Positions 51,545-60,560 of a DNA stretch of 64,000 nt are shown one piece after another. The notes under the pieces are model-generated. The model searched no databases and was not told where the DNA came from. It saw only the letters and a list, made by a program, of their open reading frames with translations. The position numbers and the translations under genes are program-made. The DNA comes from Flavobacterium panacis. Its GTDB lineage: Bacteria > Bacteroidota > Bacteroidia > Flavobacteriales > Flavobacteriaceae. The DNA is taken from NCBI RefSeq assembly GCF_024649945.1, contig NZ_JANKMS010000014.1, forward strand, positions 62,001-126,000. The letters run 5' to 3'. Each line of letters starts with the position of its first letter. The stretch's first letter is position 1.

Positions 51545-52675
51545 ATGAAAAAATATATAGTAGCGTTTGCTGGTGCGTTAGCATTGTTCTCGTGCGGCGA
51601 CAAGAAAAACGAAGAAAAGAAAGATGCTGAAGTAAAAAGCATTAACATTATAAAATTGACAAGCGATCAAATTAAAAATGCTGGTTTACAAACTGGAAAT
51701 CCAACGCTACAAAACATAAAAGGAGTTTTACAGCTTCAAGGAACAGTTACAGTGCCGCCAAAAAGTGTTGTCAGCATTAGTATTCCGTTAGGAGGATATG
51801 TAAAAACTACCAATTTAATTGCAGGTATGAATGTGCAAAAAGGCCAGATTTTGGCTGTTTTAGAAGACATGCAGTTTATTGAGTTGCAACAGGATTATCT
51901 AATGGCGAAAGAGAAGTTTGAACTAGCTCAAAATGAACATAGAAGACAAAAAGAACTTAATTTGAACAAAGCATCAAGTGATAAAGTTTTGGAACAAATT
52001 ACGACTGAAATGCGAACACAACGCATTACAATGTCTTCTTTGGAACAGAAATTAAATTTGCTAGGAATTAATGCGAAAGCATTGAATGTTGAGAATATCA
52101 GCAAAACAATTCGTGTGATTTCGCCAATAAATGGTTTGGTTTCTAAAGTTAATATCAATATCGGGAAATATGTAAATCCAACTGATATGCTTTTTGAATT
52201 GATTGATAAAAAAGACATTGTACTGACTCTTAATGCGTTTGAAAAAGATGTGGCTTCACTTTCAATTGGACAAACCGTTATGGCGCATACAAATGCTTCA
52301 GACGATAAGAAATATGCGTCTAAAATTGCTTTCATTAACCAAAGCTTAAATGGAGACAGAGCAGCAGAAATTATCTGTAAAGTAAATGCGTATAATCCAG
52401 CATTTTTACCAGGTCTTTTTGTAAATGCTGAAGTGGAAATCGAAAATCAAAAAGCAATGACAGTTCCAGATGATGCAGTTGTGCGCTGGCAAGGTAAATT
52501 TTATGTGTTTACAGATCTTGGAAATAATCAATTTCAGATGAATGAAGTGAAATCTGGAGTTAAAAATGAAGGTTTTACTCAAATTACTTCTGATGCAGTT
52601 TCAAGTTCTTCAAAGGTTGTAATTAAAAATGCTTATACACTTTTAATGTCAGCAATGAATAATGATGAACAATAG
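51545..52675 (+). CDS. RND efflux periplasmic adaptor (CusB/CzcB type)
   Basis: 376 residues, a lipoprotein (LFSC, Cys17, then GDKKNEEKKD). Order of parts: barrel-sandwich half (SIPLGGYVKTTNLIAGMNVQKGQILAVLED), alpha-hairpin (YLMAKEKFELAQNEHRRQKELN), second half (RVISPINGLVSKVNINIGKYV), beta-barrel, and membrane-proximal domain. It bridges the RND pump and the channel. It starts one base after the pump stop, so the two are coupled. A terminator follows at 52713. Confidence 0.92.
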   Translation: MKKYIVAFAGALALFSCGDKKNEEKKDAEVKSINIIKLTSDQIKNAGLQTGNPTLQNIKGVLQLQGTVTVPPKSVVSISIPLGGYVKTTNLIAGMNVQKGQILAVLEDMQFIELQQDYLMAKEKFELAQNEHRRQKELNLNKASSDKVLEQITTEMRTQRITMSSLEQKLNLLGINAKALNVENISKTIRVISPINGLVSKVNINIGKYVNPTDMLFELIDKKDIVLTLNAFEKDVASLSIGQTVMAHTNASDDKKYASKIAFINQSLNGDRAAEIICKVNAYNPAFLPGLFVNAEVEIENQKAMTVPDDAVVRWQGKFYVFTDLGNNQFQMNEVKSGVKNEGFTQITSDAVSSSSKVVIKNAYTLLMSAMNNDEQ

Positions 52676-52712
52676 TAATTAATTTCAGATTACAAATTTA
52701 GAATTAATGACG

Positions 52713-52746
52713 AAAACCCAGTAAAGTAAATTTTACTGGGTTTTTT
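52713..52746. terminator. intrinsic terminator of efflux operon
   Basis: AAAACCCAGTAAA pairs with TTTACTGGGTTTT, followed by T residues on the plus strand, 38 bp past the adaptor stop. Confidence 0.85.
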
Positions 52747-52781
52747 ATTTGAAAAAGGTTTCAATTTGAAAGGGGCTTTGA

Positions 52782-52919
52782 TTTTGAATTGCCTCCTGCT
52801 TTAGCTGGAGGTTTATAAAATGAGACTCATCAGGGCTTTAGCCAAAATCTCGATTTCGGCTAAAGCCTTTTTACTATTTAAATTTTGATCCTCCAGCTAA
52901 AGCAGGAGGCAATTCAAAA
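52782..52919. repeat. intergenic inverted-repeat element E
   Basis: A 138-bp element with perfect 30-bp inverted arms at 52782-52811 and 52890-52919 (core CTCCTGCTTTAGCTGGAG). Nested inside is a second hairpin, GGCTTTAGCC at 52834-52843 with GGCTAAAGCC at 52858-52867; both arms share the word CTTTAGC. It lies between convergent genes and has no ORF. It resembles a small non-autonomous element or a REP-like structure. Confidence 0.9.
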
Positions 52920-53027
52920 AAACTAAAATAGTAAAGCTAACTCGGGCAATTTTACAATTAATTGCTGTTTAATTAATACTTTAGATGATTTGTTTTAAAA
53001 TTTTGCAAATGTTATAAATATGTTTTT

Positions 53028-53666
53028 TCAATTGTTTTTATTGATCAAAATAACTTCATTTCCAGCAATCGCATAAACAAGATGATCCGATTCAGGTTTT
53101 AAAATAAATTTTCCTGTAAATTCTCCAAAAGCAGGCAATATCATTTGATTCGGTTTATGAAAAAAGCAACGCAGTTTTAAGCTTTGCATACCTAATCCGC
53201 GCAAGATTATTCCGGGATGAATGTGTCCTGAAAAATTAAAAAAATCTTCTTTTTCTGTCGGATGATGTGTGAAGAAAAATCCGTCGATTTCTAAAACATC
53301 AACTACTAGAATTCCAATTTCGTAATAATGTTTCTGATCAATAATATCGTGATTTCCTGCAATTAAATAGGTTTCTTGATTGTGATTTGAAATCCATTCT
53401 TCAAACAAATCCCATTCAGAGTTCATTGAGCTGTGAAATAAATCTCCTAAAAAGATGATTTTTTCAGGTTGAAAATGTTCCAAAATATCGGTAATCTTTT
53501 TGAAATTTTCTGAAACTGCGTTTTGCGGAATTGCGATTCCATGTTTTCTGAAATGAGTTATTTTTCCTAAATGCACATCAGAAATAATTATCATTTTTTT
53601 TTCTTCCCAAAATAAAGCACCGCTTGAATGAAGTACGAAGTTTTGGTTTTGTATTTGAATTTTCAT
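53028..53666 (-). CDS. pdeM: ligase-associated metallophosphoesterase PdeM
   Basis: 212 residues, calcineurin-like phosphoesterase: SDVHLGK (29-35), GDLFH, GNHD, a later THH and GHIHPG, which together supply the dimetal site. Members near an ATP-dependent ligase and Lhr-like helicase are called ligase-associated endonuclease PdeM. It is 6 bp after the helicase gene, so co-transcribed. It probably acts as a nuclease or phosphodiesterase in DNA end repair; direct biochemical evidence for this branch is thin. Confidence 0.88.
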   Translation of the reverse strand: MKIQIQNQNFVLHSSGALFWEEKKMIIISDVHLGKITHFRKHGIAIPQNAVSENFKKITDILEHFQPEKIIFLGDLFHSSMNSEWDLFEEWISNHNQETYLIAGNHDIIDQKHYYEIGILVVDVLEIDGFFFTHHPTEKEDFFNFSGHIHPGIILRGLGMQSLKLRCFFHKPNQMILPAFGEFTGKFILKPESDHLVYAIAGNEVILINKNN

Positions 53667-53672
53667 AAAGTA

Positions 53673-56132
53673 TTATTTCATGTAAGAAGCCGTCATTTTC
53701 TGAATTCTTTCTGCTAAAGTTTCGCTCGAAAGCTTTTCTCGCAAGCGATCTGTGATAATTGGAAAACTGAAAGGCGTTGGTTTTAAACATTGTTTCAAAA
53801 CGATGTTTTGACTAGCAATTCGTTCTAAAGCCAAAATCAAACGGCCTTCTTCTAACTGATGTTCAAATGTTTCTCGATACGCTTGATGCAATAATAAGTT
53901 ATCGGGTTCAAAATCCCTAAAAACCTCAAATAATAATTGTGAACCGCTTTGTAAATGTTTTGTTTTGACCATTTTTCCAGGAAATCCAGTAAAAACCAAA
54001 CCAGCAATTACAGCAATATCTCTAAATTTTCTTCGAGCCATTTCAGTCGAATTTAAACTTTTCTGCAAGTCATGATGTACATATTCCGTTGAAAATAAAT
54101 TATTATCTAAAACCGCTTCAATATCAATTTCCTGATCCGAAAGTAATTCAAATCCATAATCATTATAAGCTAATGAAAAAGTAATGGACTGTAGTAAACT
54201 AATTCTGAAAGCCAATAAACTTGCGAGAGCTTCATGTACAAAACGACCTTCAAAAGGATAAAAAATAGCATGAAATCCTTCTCGAGTTTTAAAAGTTTCT
54301 ATTAAAAATTCATCTGAACTTGGTACAATTGATTCTTTTCGCTGTCTTTGAAATAAAGGTTGTAAAGCCTTTAATTCTGGTGAAAGATTATCAGTATTAG
54401 CACGATACAATTCCTGACGAAGCAATTCACTCATTTGTGATGATAAAGCCAGACGTCCGCCCATCCAGCTCGCAATTTTGGATTCTTTCTTCGGACTCGC
54501 TTTTTTGACCAAAACCTGCATGTTTCTGATTTTAAACAATTCCAGTTTTTTTCCTGCAAAAATAAAAGTATCACCAGGTTTTAACTTCGAAATAAACCAT
54601 TCTTCAATCGTTCCAATATAACCGCCGCTTAGAAATTTCACATTCATTACGGCATCGCCAACAATGGTTCCAATCTGCATTCTATGATGCATAGCAATCA
54701 TTCGACTATTGATTTTATAACAGCCGTTTTCGTCAATTTCAACCTTTTTGAATTCATCATAAGCTTGAAGACTCTGACTTCCGTTGGTAATAAAATTGAG
54801 AATCCAATTCCAATTTTCTTTTGTCATCGTTTGATAACTAAAAGTGCCTTGAACTTCCTTAAAAATTTCATCAGGGAAAAAACCGTCAGAAACTGCTAAA
54901 GTATTGAGATATTGCACCAAAACATCCCAGCTGTTTAAATACGGAACACGATCTTCAATAACGCTGTTTTCAACCGCTTTTTTTAAGGCAGAAGCTTCTA
55001 TAAGTTCAATTGCATGTGTGGCTAGAAAATAAATGACACTTTCTTTTCCAGGTTGGTGACCGCTTCGCCCTGCACGTTGCATAAAACGAGCAACTCCTTT
55101 TGGGCCTCCAACCTGAATGATCGATTCAACAGGAGCAAAATCAACTCCCAAATCTAAACTTGAAGTACACACAACGACTTTTAGTTCTTCATTGCGAATA
55201 GCATTTTCAACCCAAAGTCTGGTTTCGCGATCAATACTTCCGTGATGCATTGCCATTTCTCCAGCAAATTCGGGATATTTTTCTAATAATCTTTGATACC
55301 AAATTTCGCAAGCCGAACGAACATTCGTAAAAATCAGAGTGGTTTTACTTGCTTTTACAATTTTTGCAGCTTCATCAATTAAATGTAATCCCATATGTCC
55401 GCGCCACGGATAAGTATCCATTTTCTCAGGAATAATAGAAACTACTTTTATTTTTTTATGAATTACAGCTTTAATTAAAACAGAATTATTGAAAGCTTCA
55501 GAATCGACACCCAATAAAACTTCTTGTGCTTGTTGTAAATTTCCAATTGTGGCAGAAATTCCCCAGATTCTTAAGTTTTTAGAAATTGTTTTCAATCTTG
55601 ACAAACCTAATTCAACTTGAACACCACGTTTGGTTCCAAGTAATTCATGCCATTCATCAATTACAATCGAACTACAATTTTTAAAAGTATTGGCATATCC
55701 TTTCGAAGCCAAAAGCAACTGCAGACTTTCTGGAGTTGTAATTAATAAATCGGGCATTTTGCCTTTTTGTTTGGCTCTTTCTGCCGAGGAAGTATCTCCA
55801 GAACGAATTCCAACGGTCATTGGAATTTCTAAATCTGTTAAAACTCTTTCAGCGGCTTGTTTTATTTCTACTGATAATGAACGCAGTGGCGTAATCCAAA
55901 TAGCTTTTAATCCTGGATTATGTTTGCTTTTATAATTCGGATTTTCTTTGATGTAATTCAGAATAATAGGAAGCCAAAGTGCATAGGTTTTTCCGCTTCC
56001 AGTTGGAGCATTTAAAAGACCATTTTTTCCTTGCAGAAAAGCAGTCCAAGTTTGTGTCTGAAACGGAAAAGGTTTCCATCCCTGACTTTCAAACCAATTG
56101 CTGGCGATTGTAAATAACTGCTCTCTATTCAT
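53673..56132 (-). CDS. ligase-associated DEXH-box helicase (Lhr-like)
   Basis: 819 residues. Helicase motif I APTGSGKTYALW (38-50 region), DEWHEL (motif II, DEXH), SATIGN (III), and the second RecA domain with FTNVRSACEIW, STSS-like CTSSLDLGVDFAPVE and QRAGRSGHQPG (VI). A winged-helix and Lhr-core region make up the C-terminal half. Lhr-type helicases unwind RNA-DNA hybrids in DNA repair. It starts immediately after the ligase stop (no gap), in the four-gene ligase cluster. Confidence 0.92.
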   Translation of the reverse strand: MNREQLFTIASNWFESQGWKPFPFQTQTWTAFLQGKNGLLNAPTGSGKTYALWLPIILNYIKENPNYKSKHNPGLKAIWITPLRSLSVEIKQAAERVLTDLEIPMTVGIRSGDTSSAERAKQKGKMPDLLITTPESLQLLLASKGYANTFKNCSSIVIDEWHELLGTKRGVQVELGLSRLKTISKNLRIWGISATIGNLQQAQEVLLGVDSEAFNNSVLIKAVIHKKIKVVSIIPEKMDTYPWRGHMGLHLIDEAAKIVKASKTTLIFTNVRSACEIWYQRLLEKYPEFAGEMAMHHGSIDRETRLWVENAIRNEELKVVVCTSSLDLGVDFAPVESIIQVGGPKGVARFMQRAGRSGHQPGKESVIYFLATHAIELIEASALKKAVENSVIEDRVPYLNSWDVLVQYLNTLAVSDGFFPDEIFKEVQGTFSYQTMTKENWNWILNFITNGSQSLQAYDEFKKVEIDENGCYKINSRMIAMHHRMQIGTIVGDAVMNVKFLSGGYIGTIEEWFISKLKPGDTFIFAGKKLELFKIRNMQVLVKKASPKKESKIASWMGGRLALSSQMSELLRQELYRANTDNLSPELKALQPLFQRQRKESIVPSSDEFLIETFKTREGFHAIFYPFEGRFVHEALASLLAFRISLLQSITFSLAYNDYGFELLSDQEIDIEAVLDNNLFSTEYVHHDLQKSLNSTEMARRKFRDIAVIAGLVFTGFPGKMVKTKHLQSGSQLLFEVFRDFEPDNLLLHQAYRETFEHQLEEGRLILALERIASQNIVLKQCLKPTPFSFPIITDRLREKLSSETLAERIQKMTASYMK

Positions 56133-57734
56133 TTATAAAATCATATTTTTTAAATCTTCTATCGAATTGGCTTCTTCTATTTTTTTATCATGACGCCATC
56201 TTAAAATTCGTGGAAAACGGGTTGCAACGCCGCTTTTATGTCTTTTGGAAAGCGCAATTCCTTCAAAACCAATTTCAAAAACCAATTTTGGCGTTACACT
56301 TCTAACAGGTCCAAATCTTTCTAAAGTATTCTTTTTGATAAAATCGTCTACCATTCTAAATTCGGCATCGGTCAAACCGGAATACGCTTTCGCGAAAGTG
56401 ACGAGTTCACGTTCCTTGTTTTCATTTTCCTGCCAAAGTGCAAAAGTATAATCGGTAAACAAATTCGATCTTCGTCCGTGACCTCGCATGGCGTAGGTGA
56501 GGACTGCATCTATAGTTAAAGGTTCGATTTTCCATTTCCACCAATCTCCTTTTTTTCTTCCAACGAGATAAGGAGAATCTTTTCGTTTTAACATCAAACC
56601 TTCGCTTTTCATTTCGCGAGATTTCAATCGTTCCTTAGTAATATCTTCCCAAGTTGAAAAATTAAGCCTTTCAGAAAGCTGTAACGGAATATCTTTTCCA
56701 ATTAAAGAAGTAAATAATTCTTCTAATAATGTACGACGTTCTTCATAAGGAAGATTCCTAATATCATTTCCCTGCCATTCCAATAAATCGTAAGCTTTTA
56801 TAATGACAGGATTGTTTTTTAAAACAGAAGCCGATACATTTTTTCGTCCAATTCTAGTTTGCAAATCATTAAAAGTTCCGATTTGATTGTCTATAAAAGG
56901 AAGAATTTCGCCATCGATCACAGTTCCGTCCGGAATAATTCCGATGAAAGCATTAAATTCTGGATATTTATCGGTTACTAATTCTTCACCACGACTCCAA
57001 ATGTAAATTTCGTTTTCACGAATAATAGTTTGAGAACGAATTCCATCCCATTTGTGTTCGGCACTCCAATCTTCGGGATTTCCTAAACTTTCAATTTCTC
57101 CTTCAATAGGATAAGCCAAATAAAACGGATAAGGTTTTGAAAGATAATCACTGCTTCTTTCATCCAAAATCAATTCTTGAAACGTAATCGTATTCGGATT
57201 CCAATCGCCCATTAATTTATAGGCTAATGCGTCTTCGTCAATATTTTCCGCTTTAGAAAGTGCTCGGGTCATCAACTTCTGACTCAAACCAATTCTAAAA
57301 CTTCCTGTAATTAATTTCGTGAAAACGAATCGTTCATAATAATTCAGATTCAGCCAATTGCTTTGTAGATATTCTTTCTTTTCAAAATCATCTTTCTTTT
57401 TTAAAGCGATGATTTCTTGGAGAAATTCGGTTAAACTTTTATCAGAATGTTCTTTTGTAGTCGGAATAACAAGCGCAATAGTTTCAGCCAAATCGCCCAC
57501 AATATGATAACTTTCTTCAAACAACCAAAGCGGAATATTGGCTAATTCATTAGCCCATAAACGCAATAAAGTAGTATTTACAGGTCGGGGAGGGCGACGG
57601 TGCGAAAGTATGGCAATAGTCCAAACTTTGTCTTCATCACTTGCTTTCAGAAAATAATTAGTCAGTGCATCAACTTTTACCGATGTTTTATTAGAACTAT
57701 CTAAGGTTTTTATAAGCTCGGCAAAGTTTTTCAT
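56133..57734 (-). CDS. ATP-dependent DNA ligase
   Basis: 533 residues. The adenylation motif EHKWDGIRSQ places the catalytic Lys near 228. Other ligase motifs: IWSRGEELVTDKYPE (III), DGEILPF, SEGLMLKRKDSPY (IV) and WWKWKIEP (V). An N-terminal DNA-binding domain precedes it and an OB-fold follows. Bacteria already have an NAD+ ligase, so this ATP enzyme serves repair. It is grouped with helicase, phosphoesterase and exonuclease genes. Confidence 0.92.
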   Translation of the reverse strand: MKNFAELIKTLDSSNKTSVKVDALTNYFLKASDEDKVWTIAILSHRRPPRPVNTTLLRLWANELANIPLWLFEESYHIVGDLAETIALVIPTTKEHSDKSLTEFLQEIIALKKKDDFEKKEYLQSNWLNLNYYERFVFTKLITGSFRIGLSQKLMTRALSKAENIDEDALAYKLMGDWNPNTITFQELILDERSSDYLSKPYPFYLAYPIEGEIESLGNPEDWSAEHKWDGIRSQTIIRENEIYIWSRGEELVTDKYPEFNAFIGIIPDGTVIDGEILPFIDNQIGTFNDLQTRIGRKNVSASVLKNNPVIIKAYDLLEWQGNDIRNLPYEERRTLLEELFTSLIGKDIPLQLSERLNFSTWEDITKERLKSREMKSEGLMLKRKDSPYLVGRKKGDWWKWKIEPLTIDAVLTYAMRGHGRRSNLFTDYTFALWQENENKERELVTFAKAYSGLTDAEFRMVDDFIKKNTLERFGPVRSVTPKLVFEIGFEGIALSKRHKSGVATRFPRILRWRHDKKIEEANSIEDLKNMIL

Positions 57735-57786
57735 CTTTTTAGTATTGGGTGATCATTTTGGAATTTGGAATTTGTTTTTTTGGAAT

Positions 57787-58791
57787 TTAACTTTCGTCTG
57801 ATTCATTTGTTTCTCCTTCGTATTGCGTATGTGCTGTTCGGGCATCATAACCTAATTCTCGGAGGTATTTTGAAAATATATCAGAATAGCCGTGTGTACA
57901 GATTATTTTTTCGGCACCAGTTGCTTTTATGCTTTCCAGTAATCCATTCCAATCGCAGTGATCGCTGATTACAAATCCGCGGTCAACGGCGCGTCTTCGT
58001 CTGGCGCCTCGAAAAGCCATCCATCCGCTTGCCGTTCCGGTTACAAAAGGAGTCATTTTTCTGATCCAAGTACTTCCGTGTGCGCTTGGTGGAGCTAGCA
58101 CAATATTTCCTAGTAAATCTTCTTTTTTTGTTTCTTGAGTTACCCTAATCGTTGCTGGCAAGTCAATAAACGGACGAACAACATTCGTCATATTTTCGAT
58201 TGCGCCATGTGTGTAAATAGTTCCAATATTTGGATCAAGATATTTTAATAAGCGTTGTGCTTTTCCTAAAGAATATCCAATGAGGATTGATGTTTTACCT
58301 TCAGCTCGATTTTCGACCCACCAGTTATTAATTTCTGTCATCACATCTTTTTGTGATTCCCAATTAAAAGCGGGAAGTCCAAAAGTGCATTCTGTTATGA
58401 AAGAATGGCATTTTATAACTTCATAAGGAACTGAAATTCCATCATCTTCTGTTTTATAATCGCCTGTAAAAACCCAGATTTCACCTTTGTATTCTACCCG
58501 AATTTGCGCAGAACCAATAATATGTCCAGCAGGATGAAGAGAAAATTTTACACCGTTTACGGTAAAAGTTTCGTTCCAGTCTTTTCCTGTAACATTAATT
58601 TCGCCCAATCGATGTTTGATAATGGGAACATTAGTATGATGTGTAATATAATTTTGATGTCCCCATCTGGAGTGATCAGAATGTCCATGCGTGATAATGG
58701 CGTTTTTTACAGGACGCCACGGATCGAGGTAAACGTCTGCTCGCTGGCAATAAATACCTTTGTCATTAAATTGCAATAAGGGTACATTCAT
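57787..58791 (-). CDS. ligase-associated MBL-fold exonuclease
   Basis: 334 residues of the metallo-beta-lactamase / beta-CASP nuclease group. It has the HxHxDH motif THGHSDH (35-41 region), HPAGHIIGSAQ, FTGDYK and a late ISDHCDWNGL and THGY. Relatives of the SNM1/CPSF family degrade DNA or RNA ends; in this cluster it is named a ligase-associated exonuclease. It is the promoter-proximal gene, 52 bp before the ligase gene. Zn-dependent, cytosolic. Confidence 0.9.
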   Translation of the reverse strand: MNVPLLQFNDKGIYCQRADVYLDPWRPVKNAIITHGHSDHSRWGHQNYITHHTNVPIIKHRLGEINVTGKDWNETFTVNGVKFSLHPAGHIIGSAQIRVEYKGEIWVFTGDYKTEDDGISVPYEVIKCHSFITECTFGLPAFNWESQKDVMTEINNWWVENRAEGKTSILIGYSLGKAQRLLKYLDPNIGTIYTHGAIENMTNVVRPFIDLPATIRVTQETKKEDLLGNIVLAPPSAHGSTWIRKMTPFVTGTASGWMAFRGARRRRAVDRGFVISDHCDWNGLLESIKATGAEKIICTHGYSDIFSKYLRELGYDARTAHTQYEGETNESDES

Positions 58792-58851
58792 TTTTTATAA
58801 TTAGGGGAATTAGATAATTAGATAATGTGACAATTAGAAAAATATAATTTT

Positions 58852-59166
58852 TTAATGATCAAAATTTCTGTAAGGAGGGCAATCGTATTTGTTGTCTTCA
58901 TGATCTAAATTATAACTGTCATAAGGATTTGAGTCGTCATAAGTTGAAAAAGGAGTATTATCTTCAGCAAGGTTTAAACCACTTTCTATGATTTCGTAAT
59001 CATCATCAGAATCACAATGATTTCTATAATTAGTATCTGGATCTTGTCCAGATGTAAATTCTTGATCCATTGCTTCATTTTCATGTGCTGTATCAATATG
59101 ATCTGGTCTTCTGCATTTAAAATCATTTAATTCTGCAGTGTGTCGATTTTCGGCGTTCGTTTTCAT
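58852..59166 (-). CDS. acidic low-complexity protein, unknown
   Basis: 104 residues, dominated by Asp, Asn, Glu, Tyr and Ser (DSDDDYEIIESG, TYDDSNPYDSYNLDHEDNKYDC), with little hydrophobic core. It looks disordered and has no signal peptide. No family recognised. It lies 60 bp upstream of the exonuclease gene on the same strand, so it could be co-transcribed with the repair cluster. The coding call rests on open-frame length and normal start. Confidence 0.5.
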   Translation of the reverse strand: MKTNAENRHTAELNDFKCRRPDHIDTAHENEAMDQEFTSGQDPDTNYRNHCDSDDDYEIIESGLNLAEDNTPFSTYDDSNPYDSYNLDHEDNKYDCPPYRNFDH

Positions 59167-59340
59167 AGCTGCTTTTTTAGATTAATAATTTTTCAACTTT
59201 TAGAGCTATACAAATTTGGAAATTAGATCTTTAAAAAGATTATAGGATTTGATTTTAATCTTACAGGATTTGATTATCTGCTAGTATTTATTGTGTAAAA
59301 TTCCAGTTTAATTCTATAAATTAATGTAATTGCTATTTTA

Positions 59341-59348
59341 CAACTTTG
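59341..59348 (+). promoter_or_regulatory. possible -7 element for the tiny ORF at 59378
   Basis: CAACTTTG, 7 of 8 to TAnnTTTG, about 30 nt before the ATG at 59378. It is the best candidate in this gap; no -33 element was clear. Confidence 0.4.
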
Positions 59349-59377
59349 TATATCAATAATTTAAAAAATTATATATT

Positions 59378-59509
59378 ATGGAAACTTCAAGAAAAGATTC
59401 GAAATCTGGAATGAAAGATTCTGGAAAAACTCAAAAATCAACTTCTGGTTCTAGAGGAAAAAGCACTACAACAAAATCAACAGATTCTAAAGGTAGAGCA
59501 GGGCATTAA
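59378..59509 (+). CDS. tiny Ser/Lys/Thr-rich basic peptide
   Basis: A 43-residue ORF beginning METSRKDSKSG, rich in Ser, Lys, Thr and Gly with repeated DSK/DSGK-like units, ending KGRAGH. It has no hydrophobic segment and is predicted disordered and strongly basic. It has its own candidate promoter and is followed by a strong terminator at 59538-59575, which supports a real short transcript. Such hydrophilic peptides are often stress-induced, but I recognise no family. It lies in the divergent gap beside the acidic protein gene. Confidence 0.55.
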   Translation: METSRKDSKSGMKDSGKTQKSTSGSRGKSTTTKSTDSKGRAGH

Positions 59510-59537
59510 TTTTTTAGTTTATGAAAAGAACTAAATA

Positions 59538-59575
59538 TAAAAGCGTGCTGTCTAAATGTAGACAGCACGCTTTTA
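59538..59575. terminator. bidirectional terminator
   Basis: A perfect 17-bp stem (core AAAGCGTGCTGTCT) with a 4-nt loop AATG and T runs on both strands. It ends the tiny ORF transcript and the DsbA-family transcript. Confidence 0.9.
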
Positions 59576-59596
59576 CTTTTTTTAATGTTTTTTAAA

Positions 59597-60226
59597 TTAT
59601 TTCAGAACTTCCTGAATTGTTTTTACAAAGGTTTCTATTGGCTGAGCACCAGAAACAGCATATTTACGATCAAATACAAAGAAAGGAACTCCTTGAACGC
59701 CAATTTCGCCTGCTTCTTTAATATCTGCTTGTACTTCTTTTAAAAATAAAGAATCACTTTCTAGAACTTCTCTAATTTCATTTTCTTCTAAACCAGCTTG
59801 GATTGCAAGTTTTATTAAAGTAAGTCCGTTGTTCAAATCTTCTCCATCTGTAAAATAAGCTTTAAAGAAAATTTCTTCCATTCGATCGCCCATATTTTTG
59901 GTTTTAGCCAATTGAATGATTCGATGCGCATTTAAAGAATTTGAGATTACTGCCTTGTCAAAATTATAATCTAAACCAACGCTTTTAGCACGTTCTGCAA
60001 CACCTTTGTGCATTTCTTTAGACTGTTCAATTGACATGCCTTTTCTTTCTGCTAAGAACGTATATACGTCCATTTCAGGTTGAGAAGTAATACTTGGATC
60101 CAGCTGAAAGCTTTTCCATTCTATTTCAAATTCATCATTAGGAAACACCGCAAGAGCAGTTTCCAATTGTCTTTTTCCGATATAACAAAATGGACACATG
60201 ATGTCCGACCAAATTTCTATTTTCAT
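59597..60226 (-). CDS. DsbA-family (FrnE-like) oxidoreductase
   Basis: 209 residues with the thioredoxin-fold active site MCPFCYIG (C11-PF-C14), an inserted helical domain (about 70-145), and the cis-Pro loop GVQGVPFFVFDRKYAVSGAQP. There is no signal peptide, so it is cytosolic, as for FrnE and related DsbA proteins (for example polyketide-oxidising or stress oxidoreductases). It probably reduces or isomerises disulfides or conjugates glutathione-like thiols; the substrate is unknown. It is a single gene with a terminator. Confidence 0.9.
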   Translation of the reverse strand: MKIEIWSDIMCPFCYIGKRQLETALAVFPNDEFEIEWKSFQLDPSITSQPEMDVYTFLAERKGMSIEQSKEMHKGVAERAKSVGLDYNFDKAVISNSLNAHRIIQLAKTKNMGDRMEEIFFKAYFTDGEDLNNGLTLIKLAIQAGLEENEIREVLESDSLFLKEVQADIKEAGEIGVQGVPFFVFDRKYAVSGAQPIETFVKTIQEVLK

Positions 60227-60299
60227 ATTGTAAAGATAGGGGAAAATAGTTGTTTTTTGTTTCAGGTTTCAAGTTTCAAGTTGATATGCTTTGTGTTTA

Positions 60300-60406
60300 T
60301 TTAACCGCAAAGCACGCAAGGTTTTTACTTTTGATTATTTAGTAAAAGCGCAAAGTTCGCAAAGCTTTGAGAAAAAAACTTTGCGAACTTTGCGTCTTTG
60401 TGGTTA
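60300..60406. repeat. intergenic inverted-repeat element F
   Basis: The 16-bp arm CGCAAAGTTCGCAAAG at 60349-60364 is perfectly inverted at 60379-60394. Outer arms TTAACCGCAAAG (near 60301) and CTTTGTGGTTAA (near 60395-60406) match in 11 of 12. The CGCAAAG words recur in element D. The remainder of the 334-bp gap (60227-60560) holds only the terminator at 60421-60454. Confidence 0.8.
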
Positions 60407-60420
60407 AAATAAACCAAAAT

Positions 60421-60454
60421 AAAAAACCGCAACTCTTTATAGGAATTGCGGTTT
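60421..60454 (-). terminator. intrinsic terminator 3' of dnaN
   Basis: AAACCGCAA and TTGCGGTTT form a 9-bp stem, followed on the minus strand by six T. It lies about 107 bp past the dnaN stop. Confidence 0.75.
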
Positions 60455-60560
60455 CTAGGTATAAAAAATGGTTGGTTAATAGCGATATCTTTTTTTTTAC
60501 AATGATATATCTTTTATTTAAAACTAAAAAATATCCCTGTAACAGAAAGAAACTTTAATG

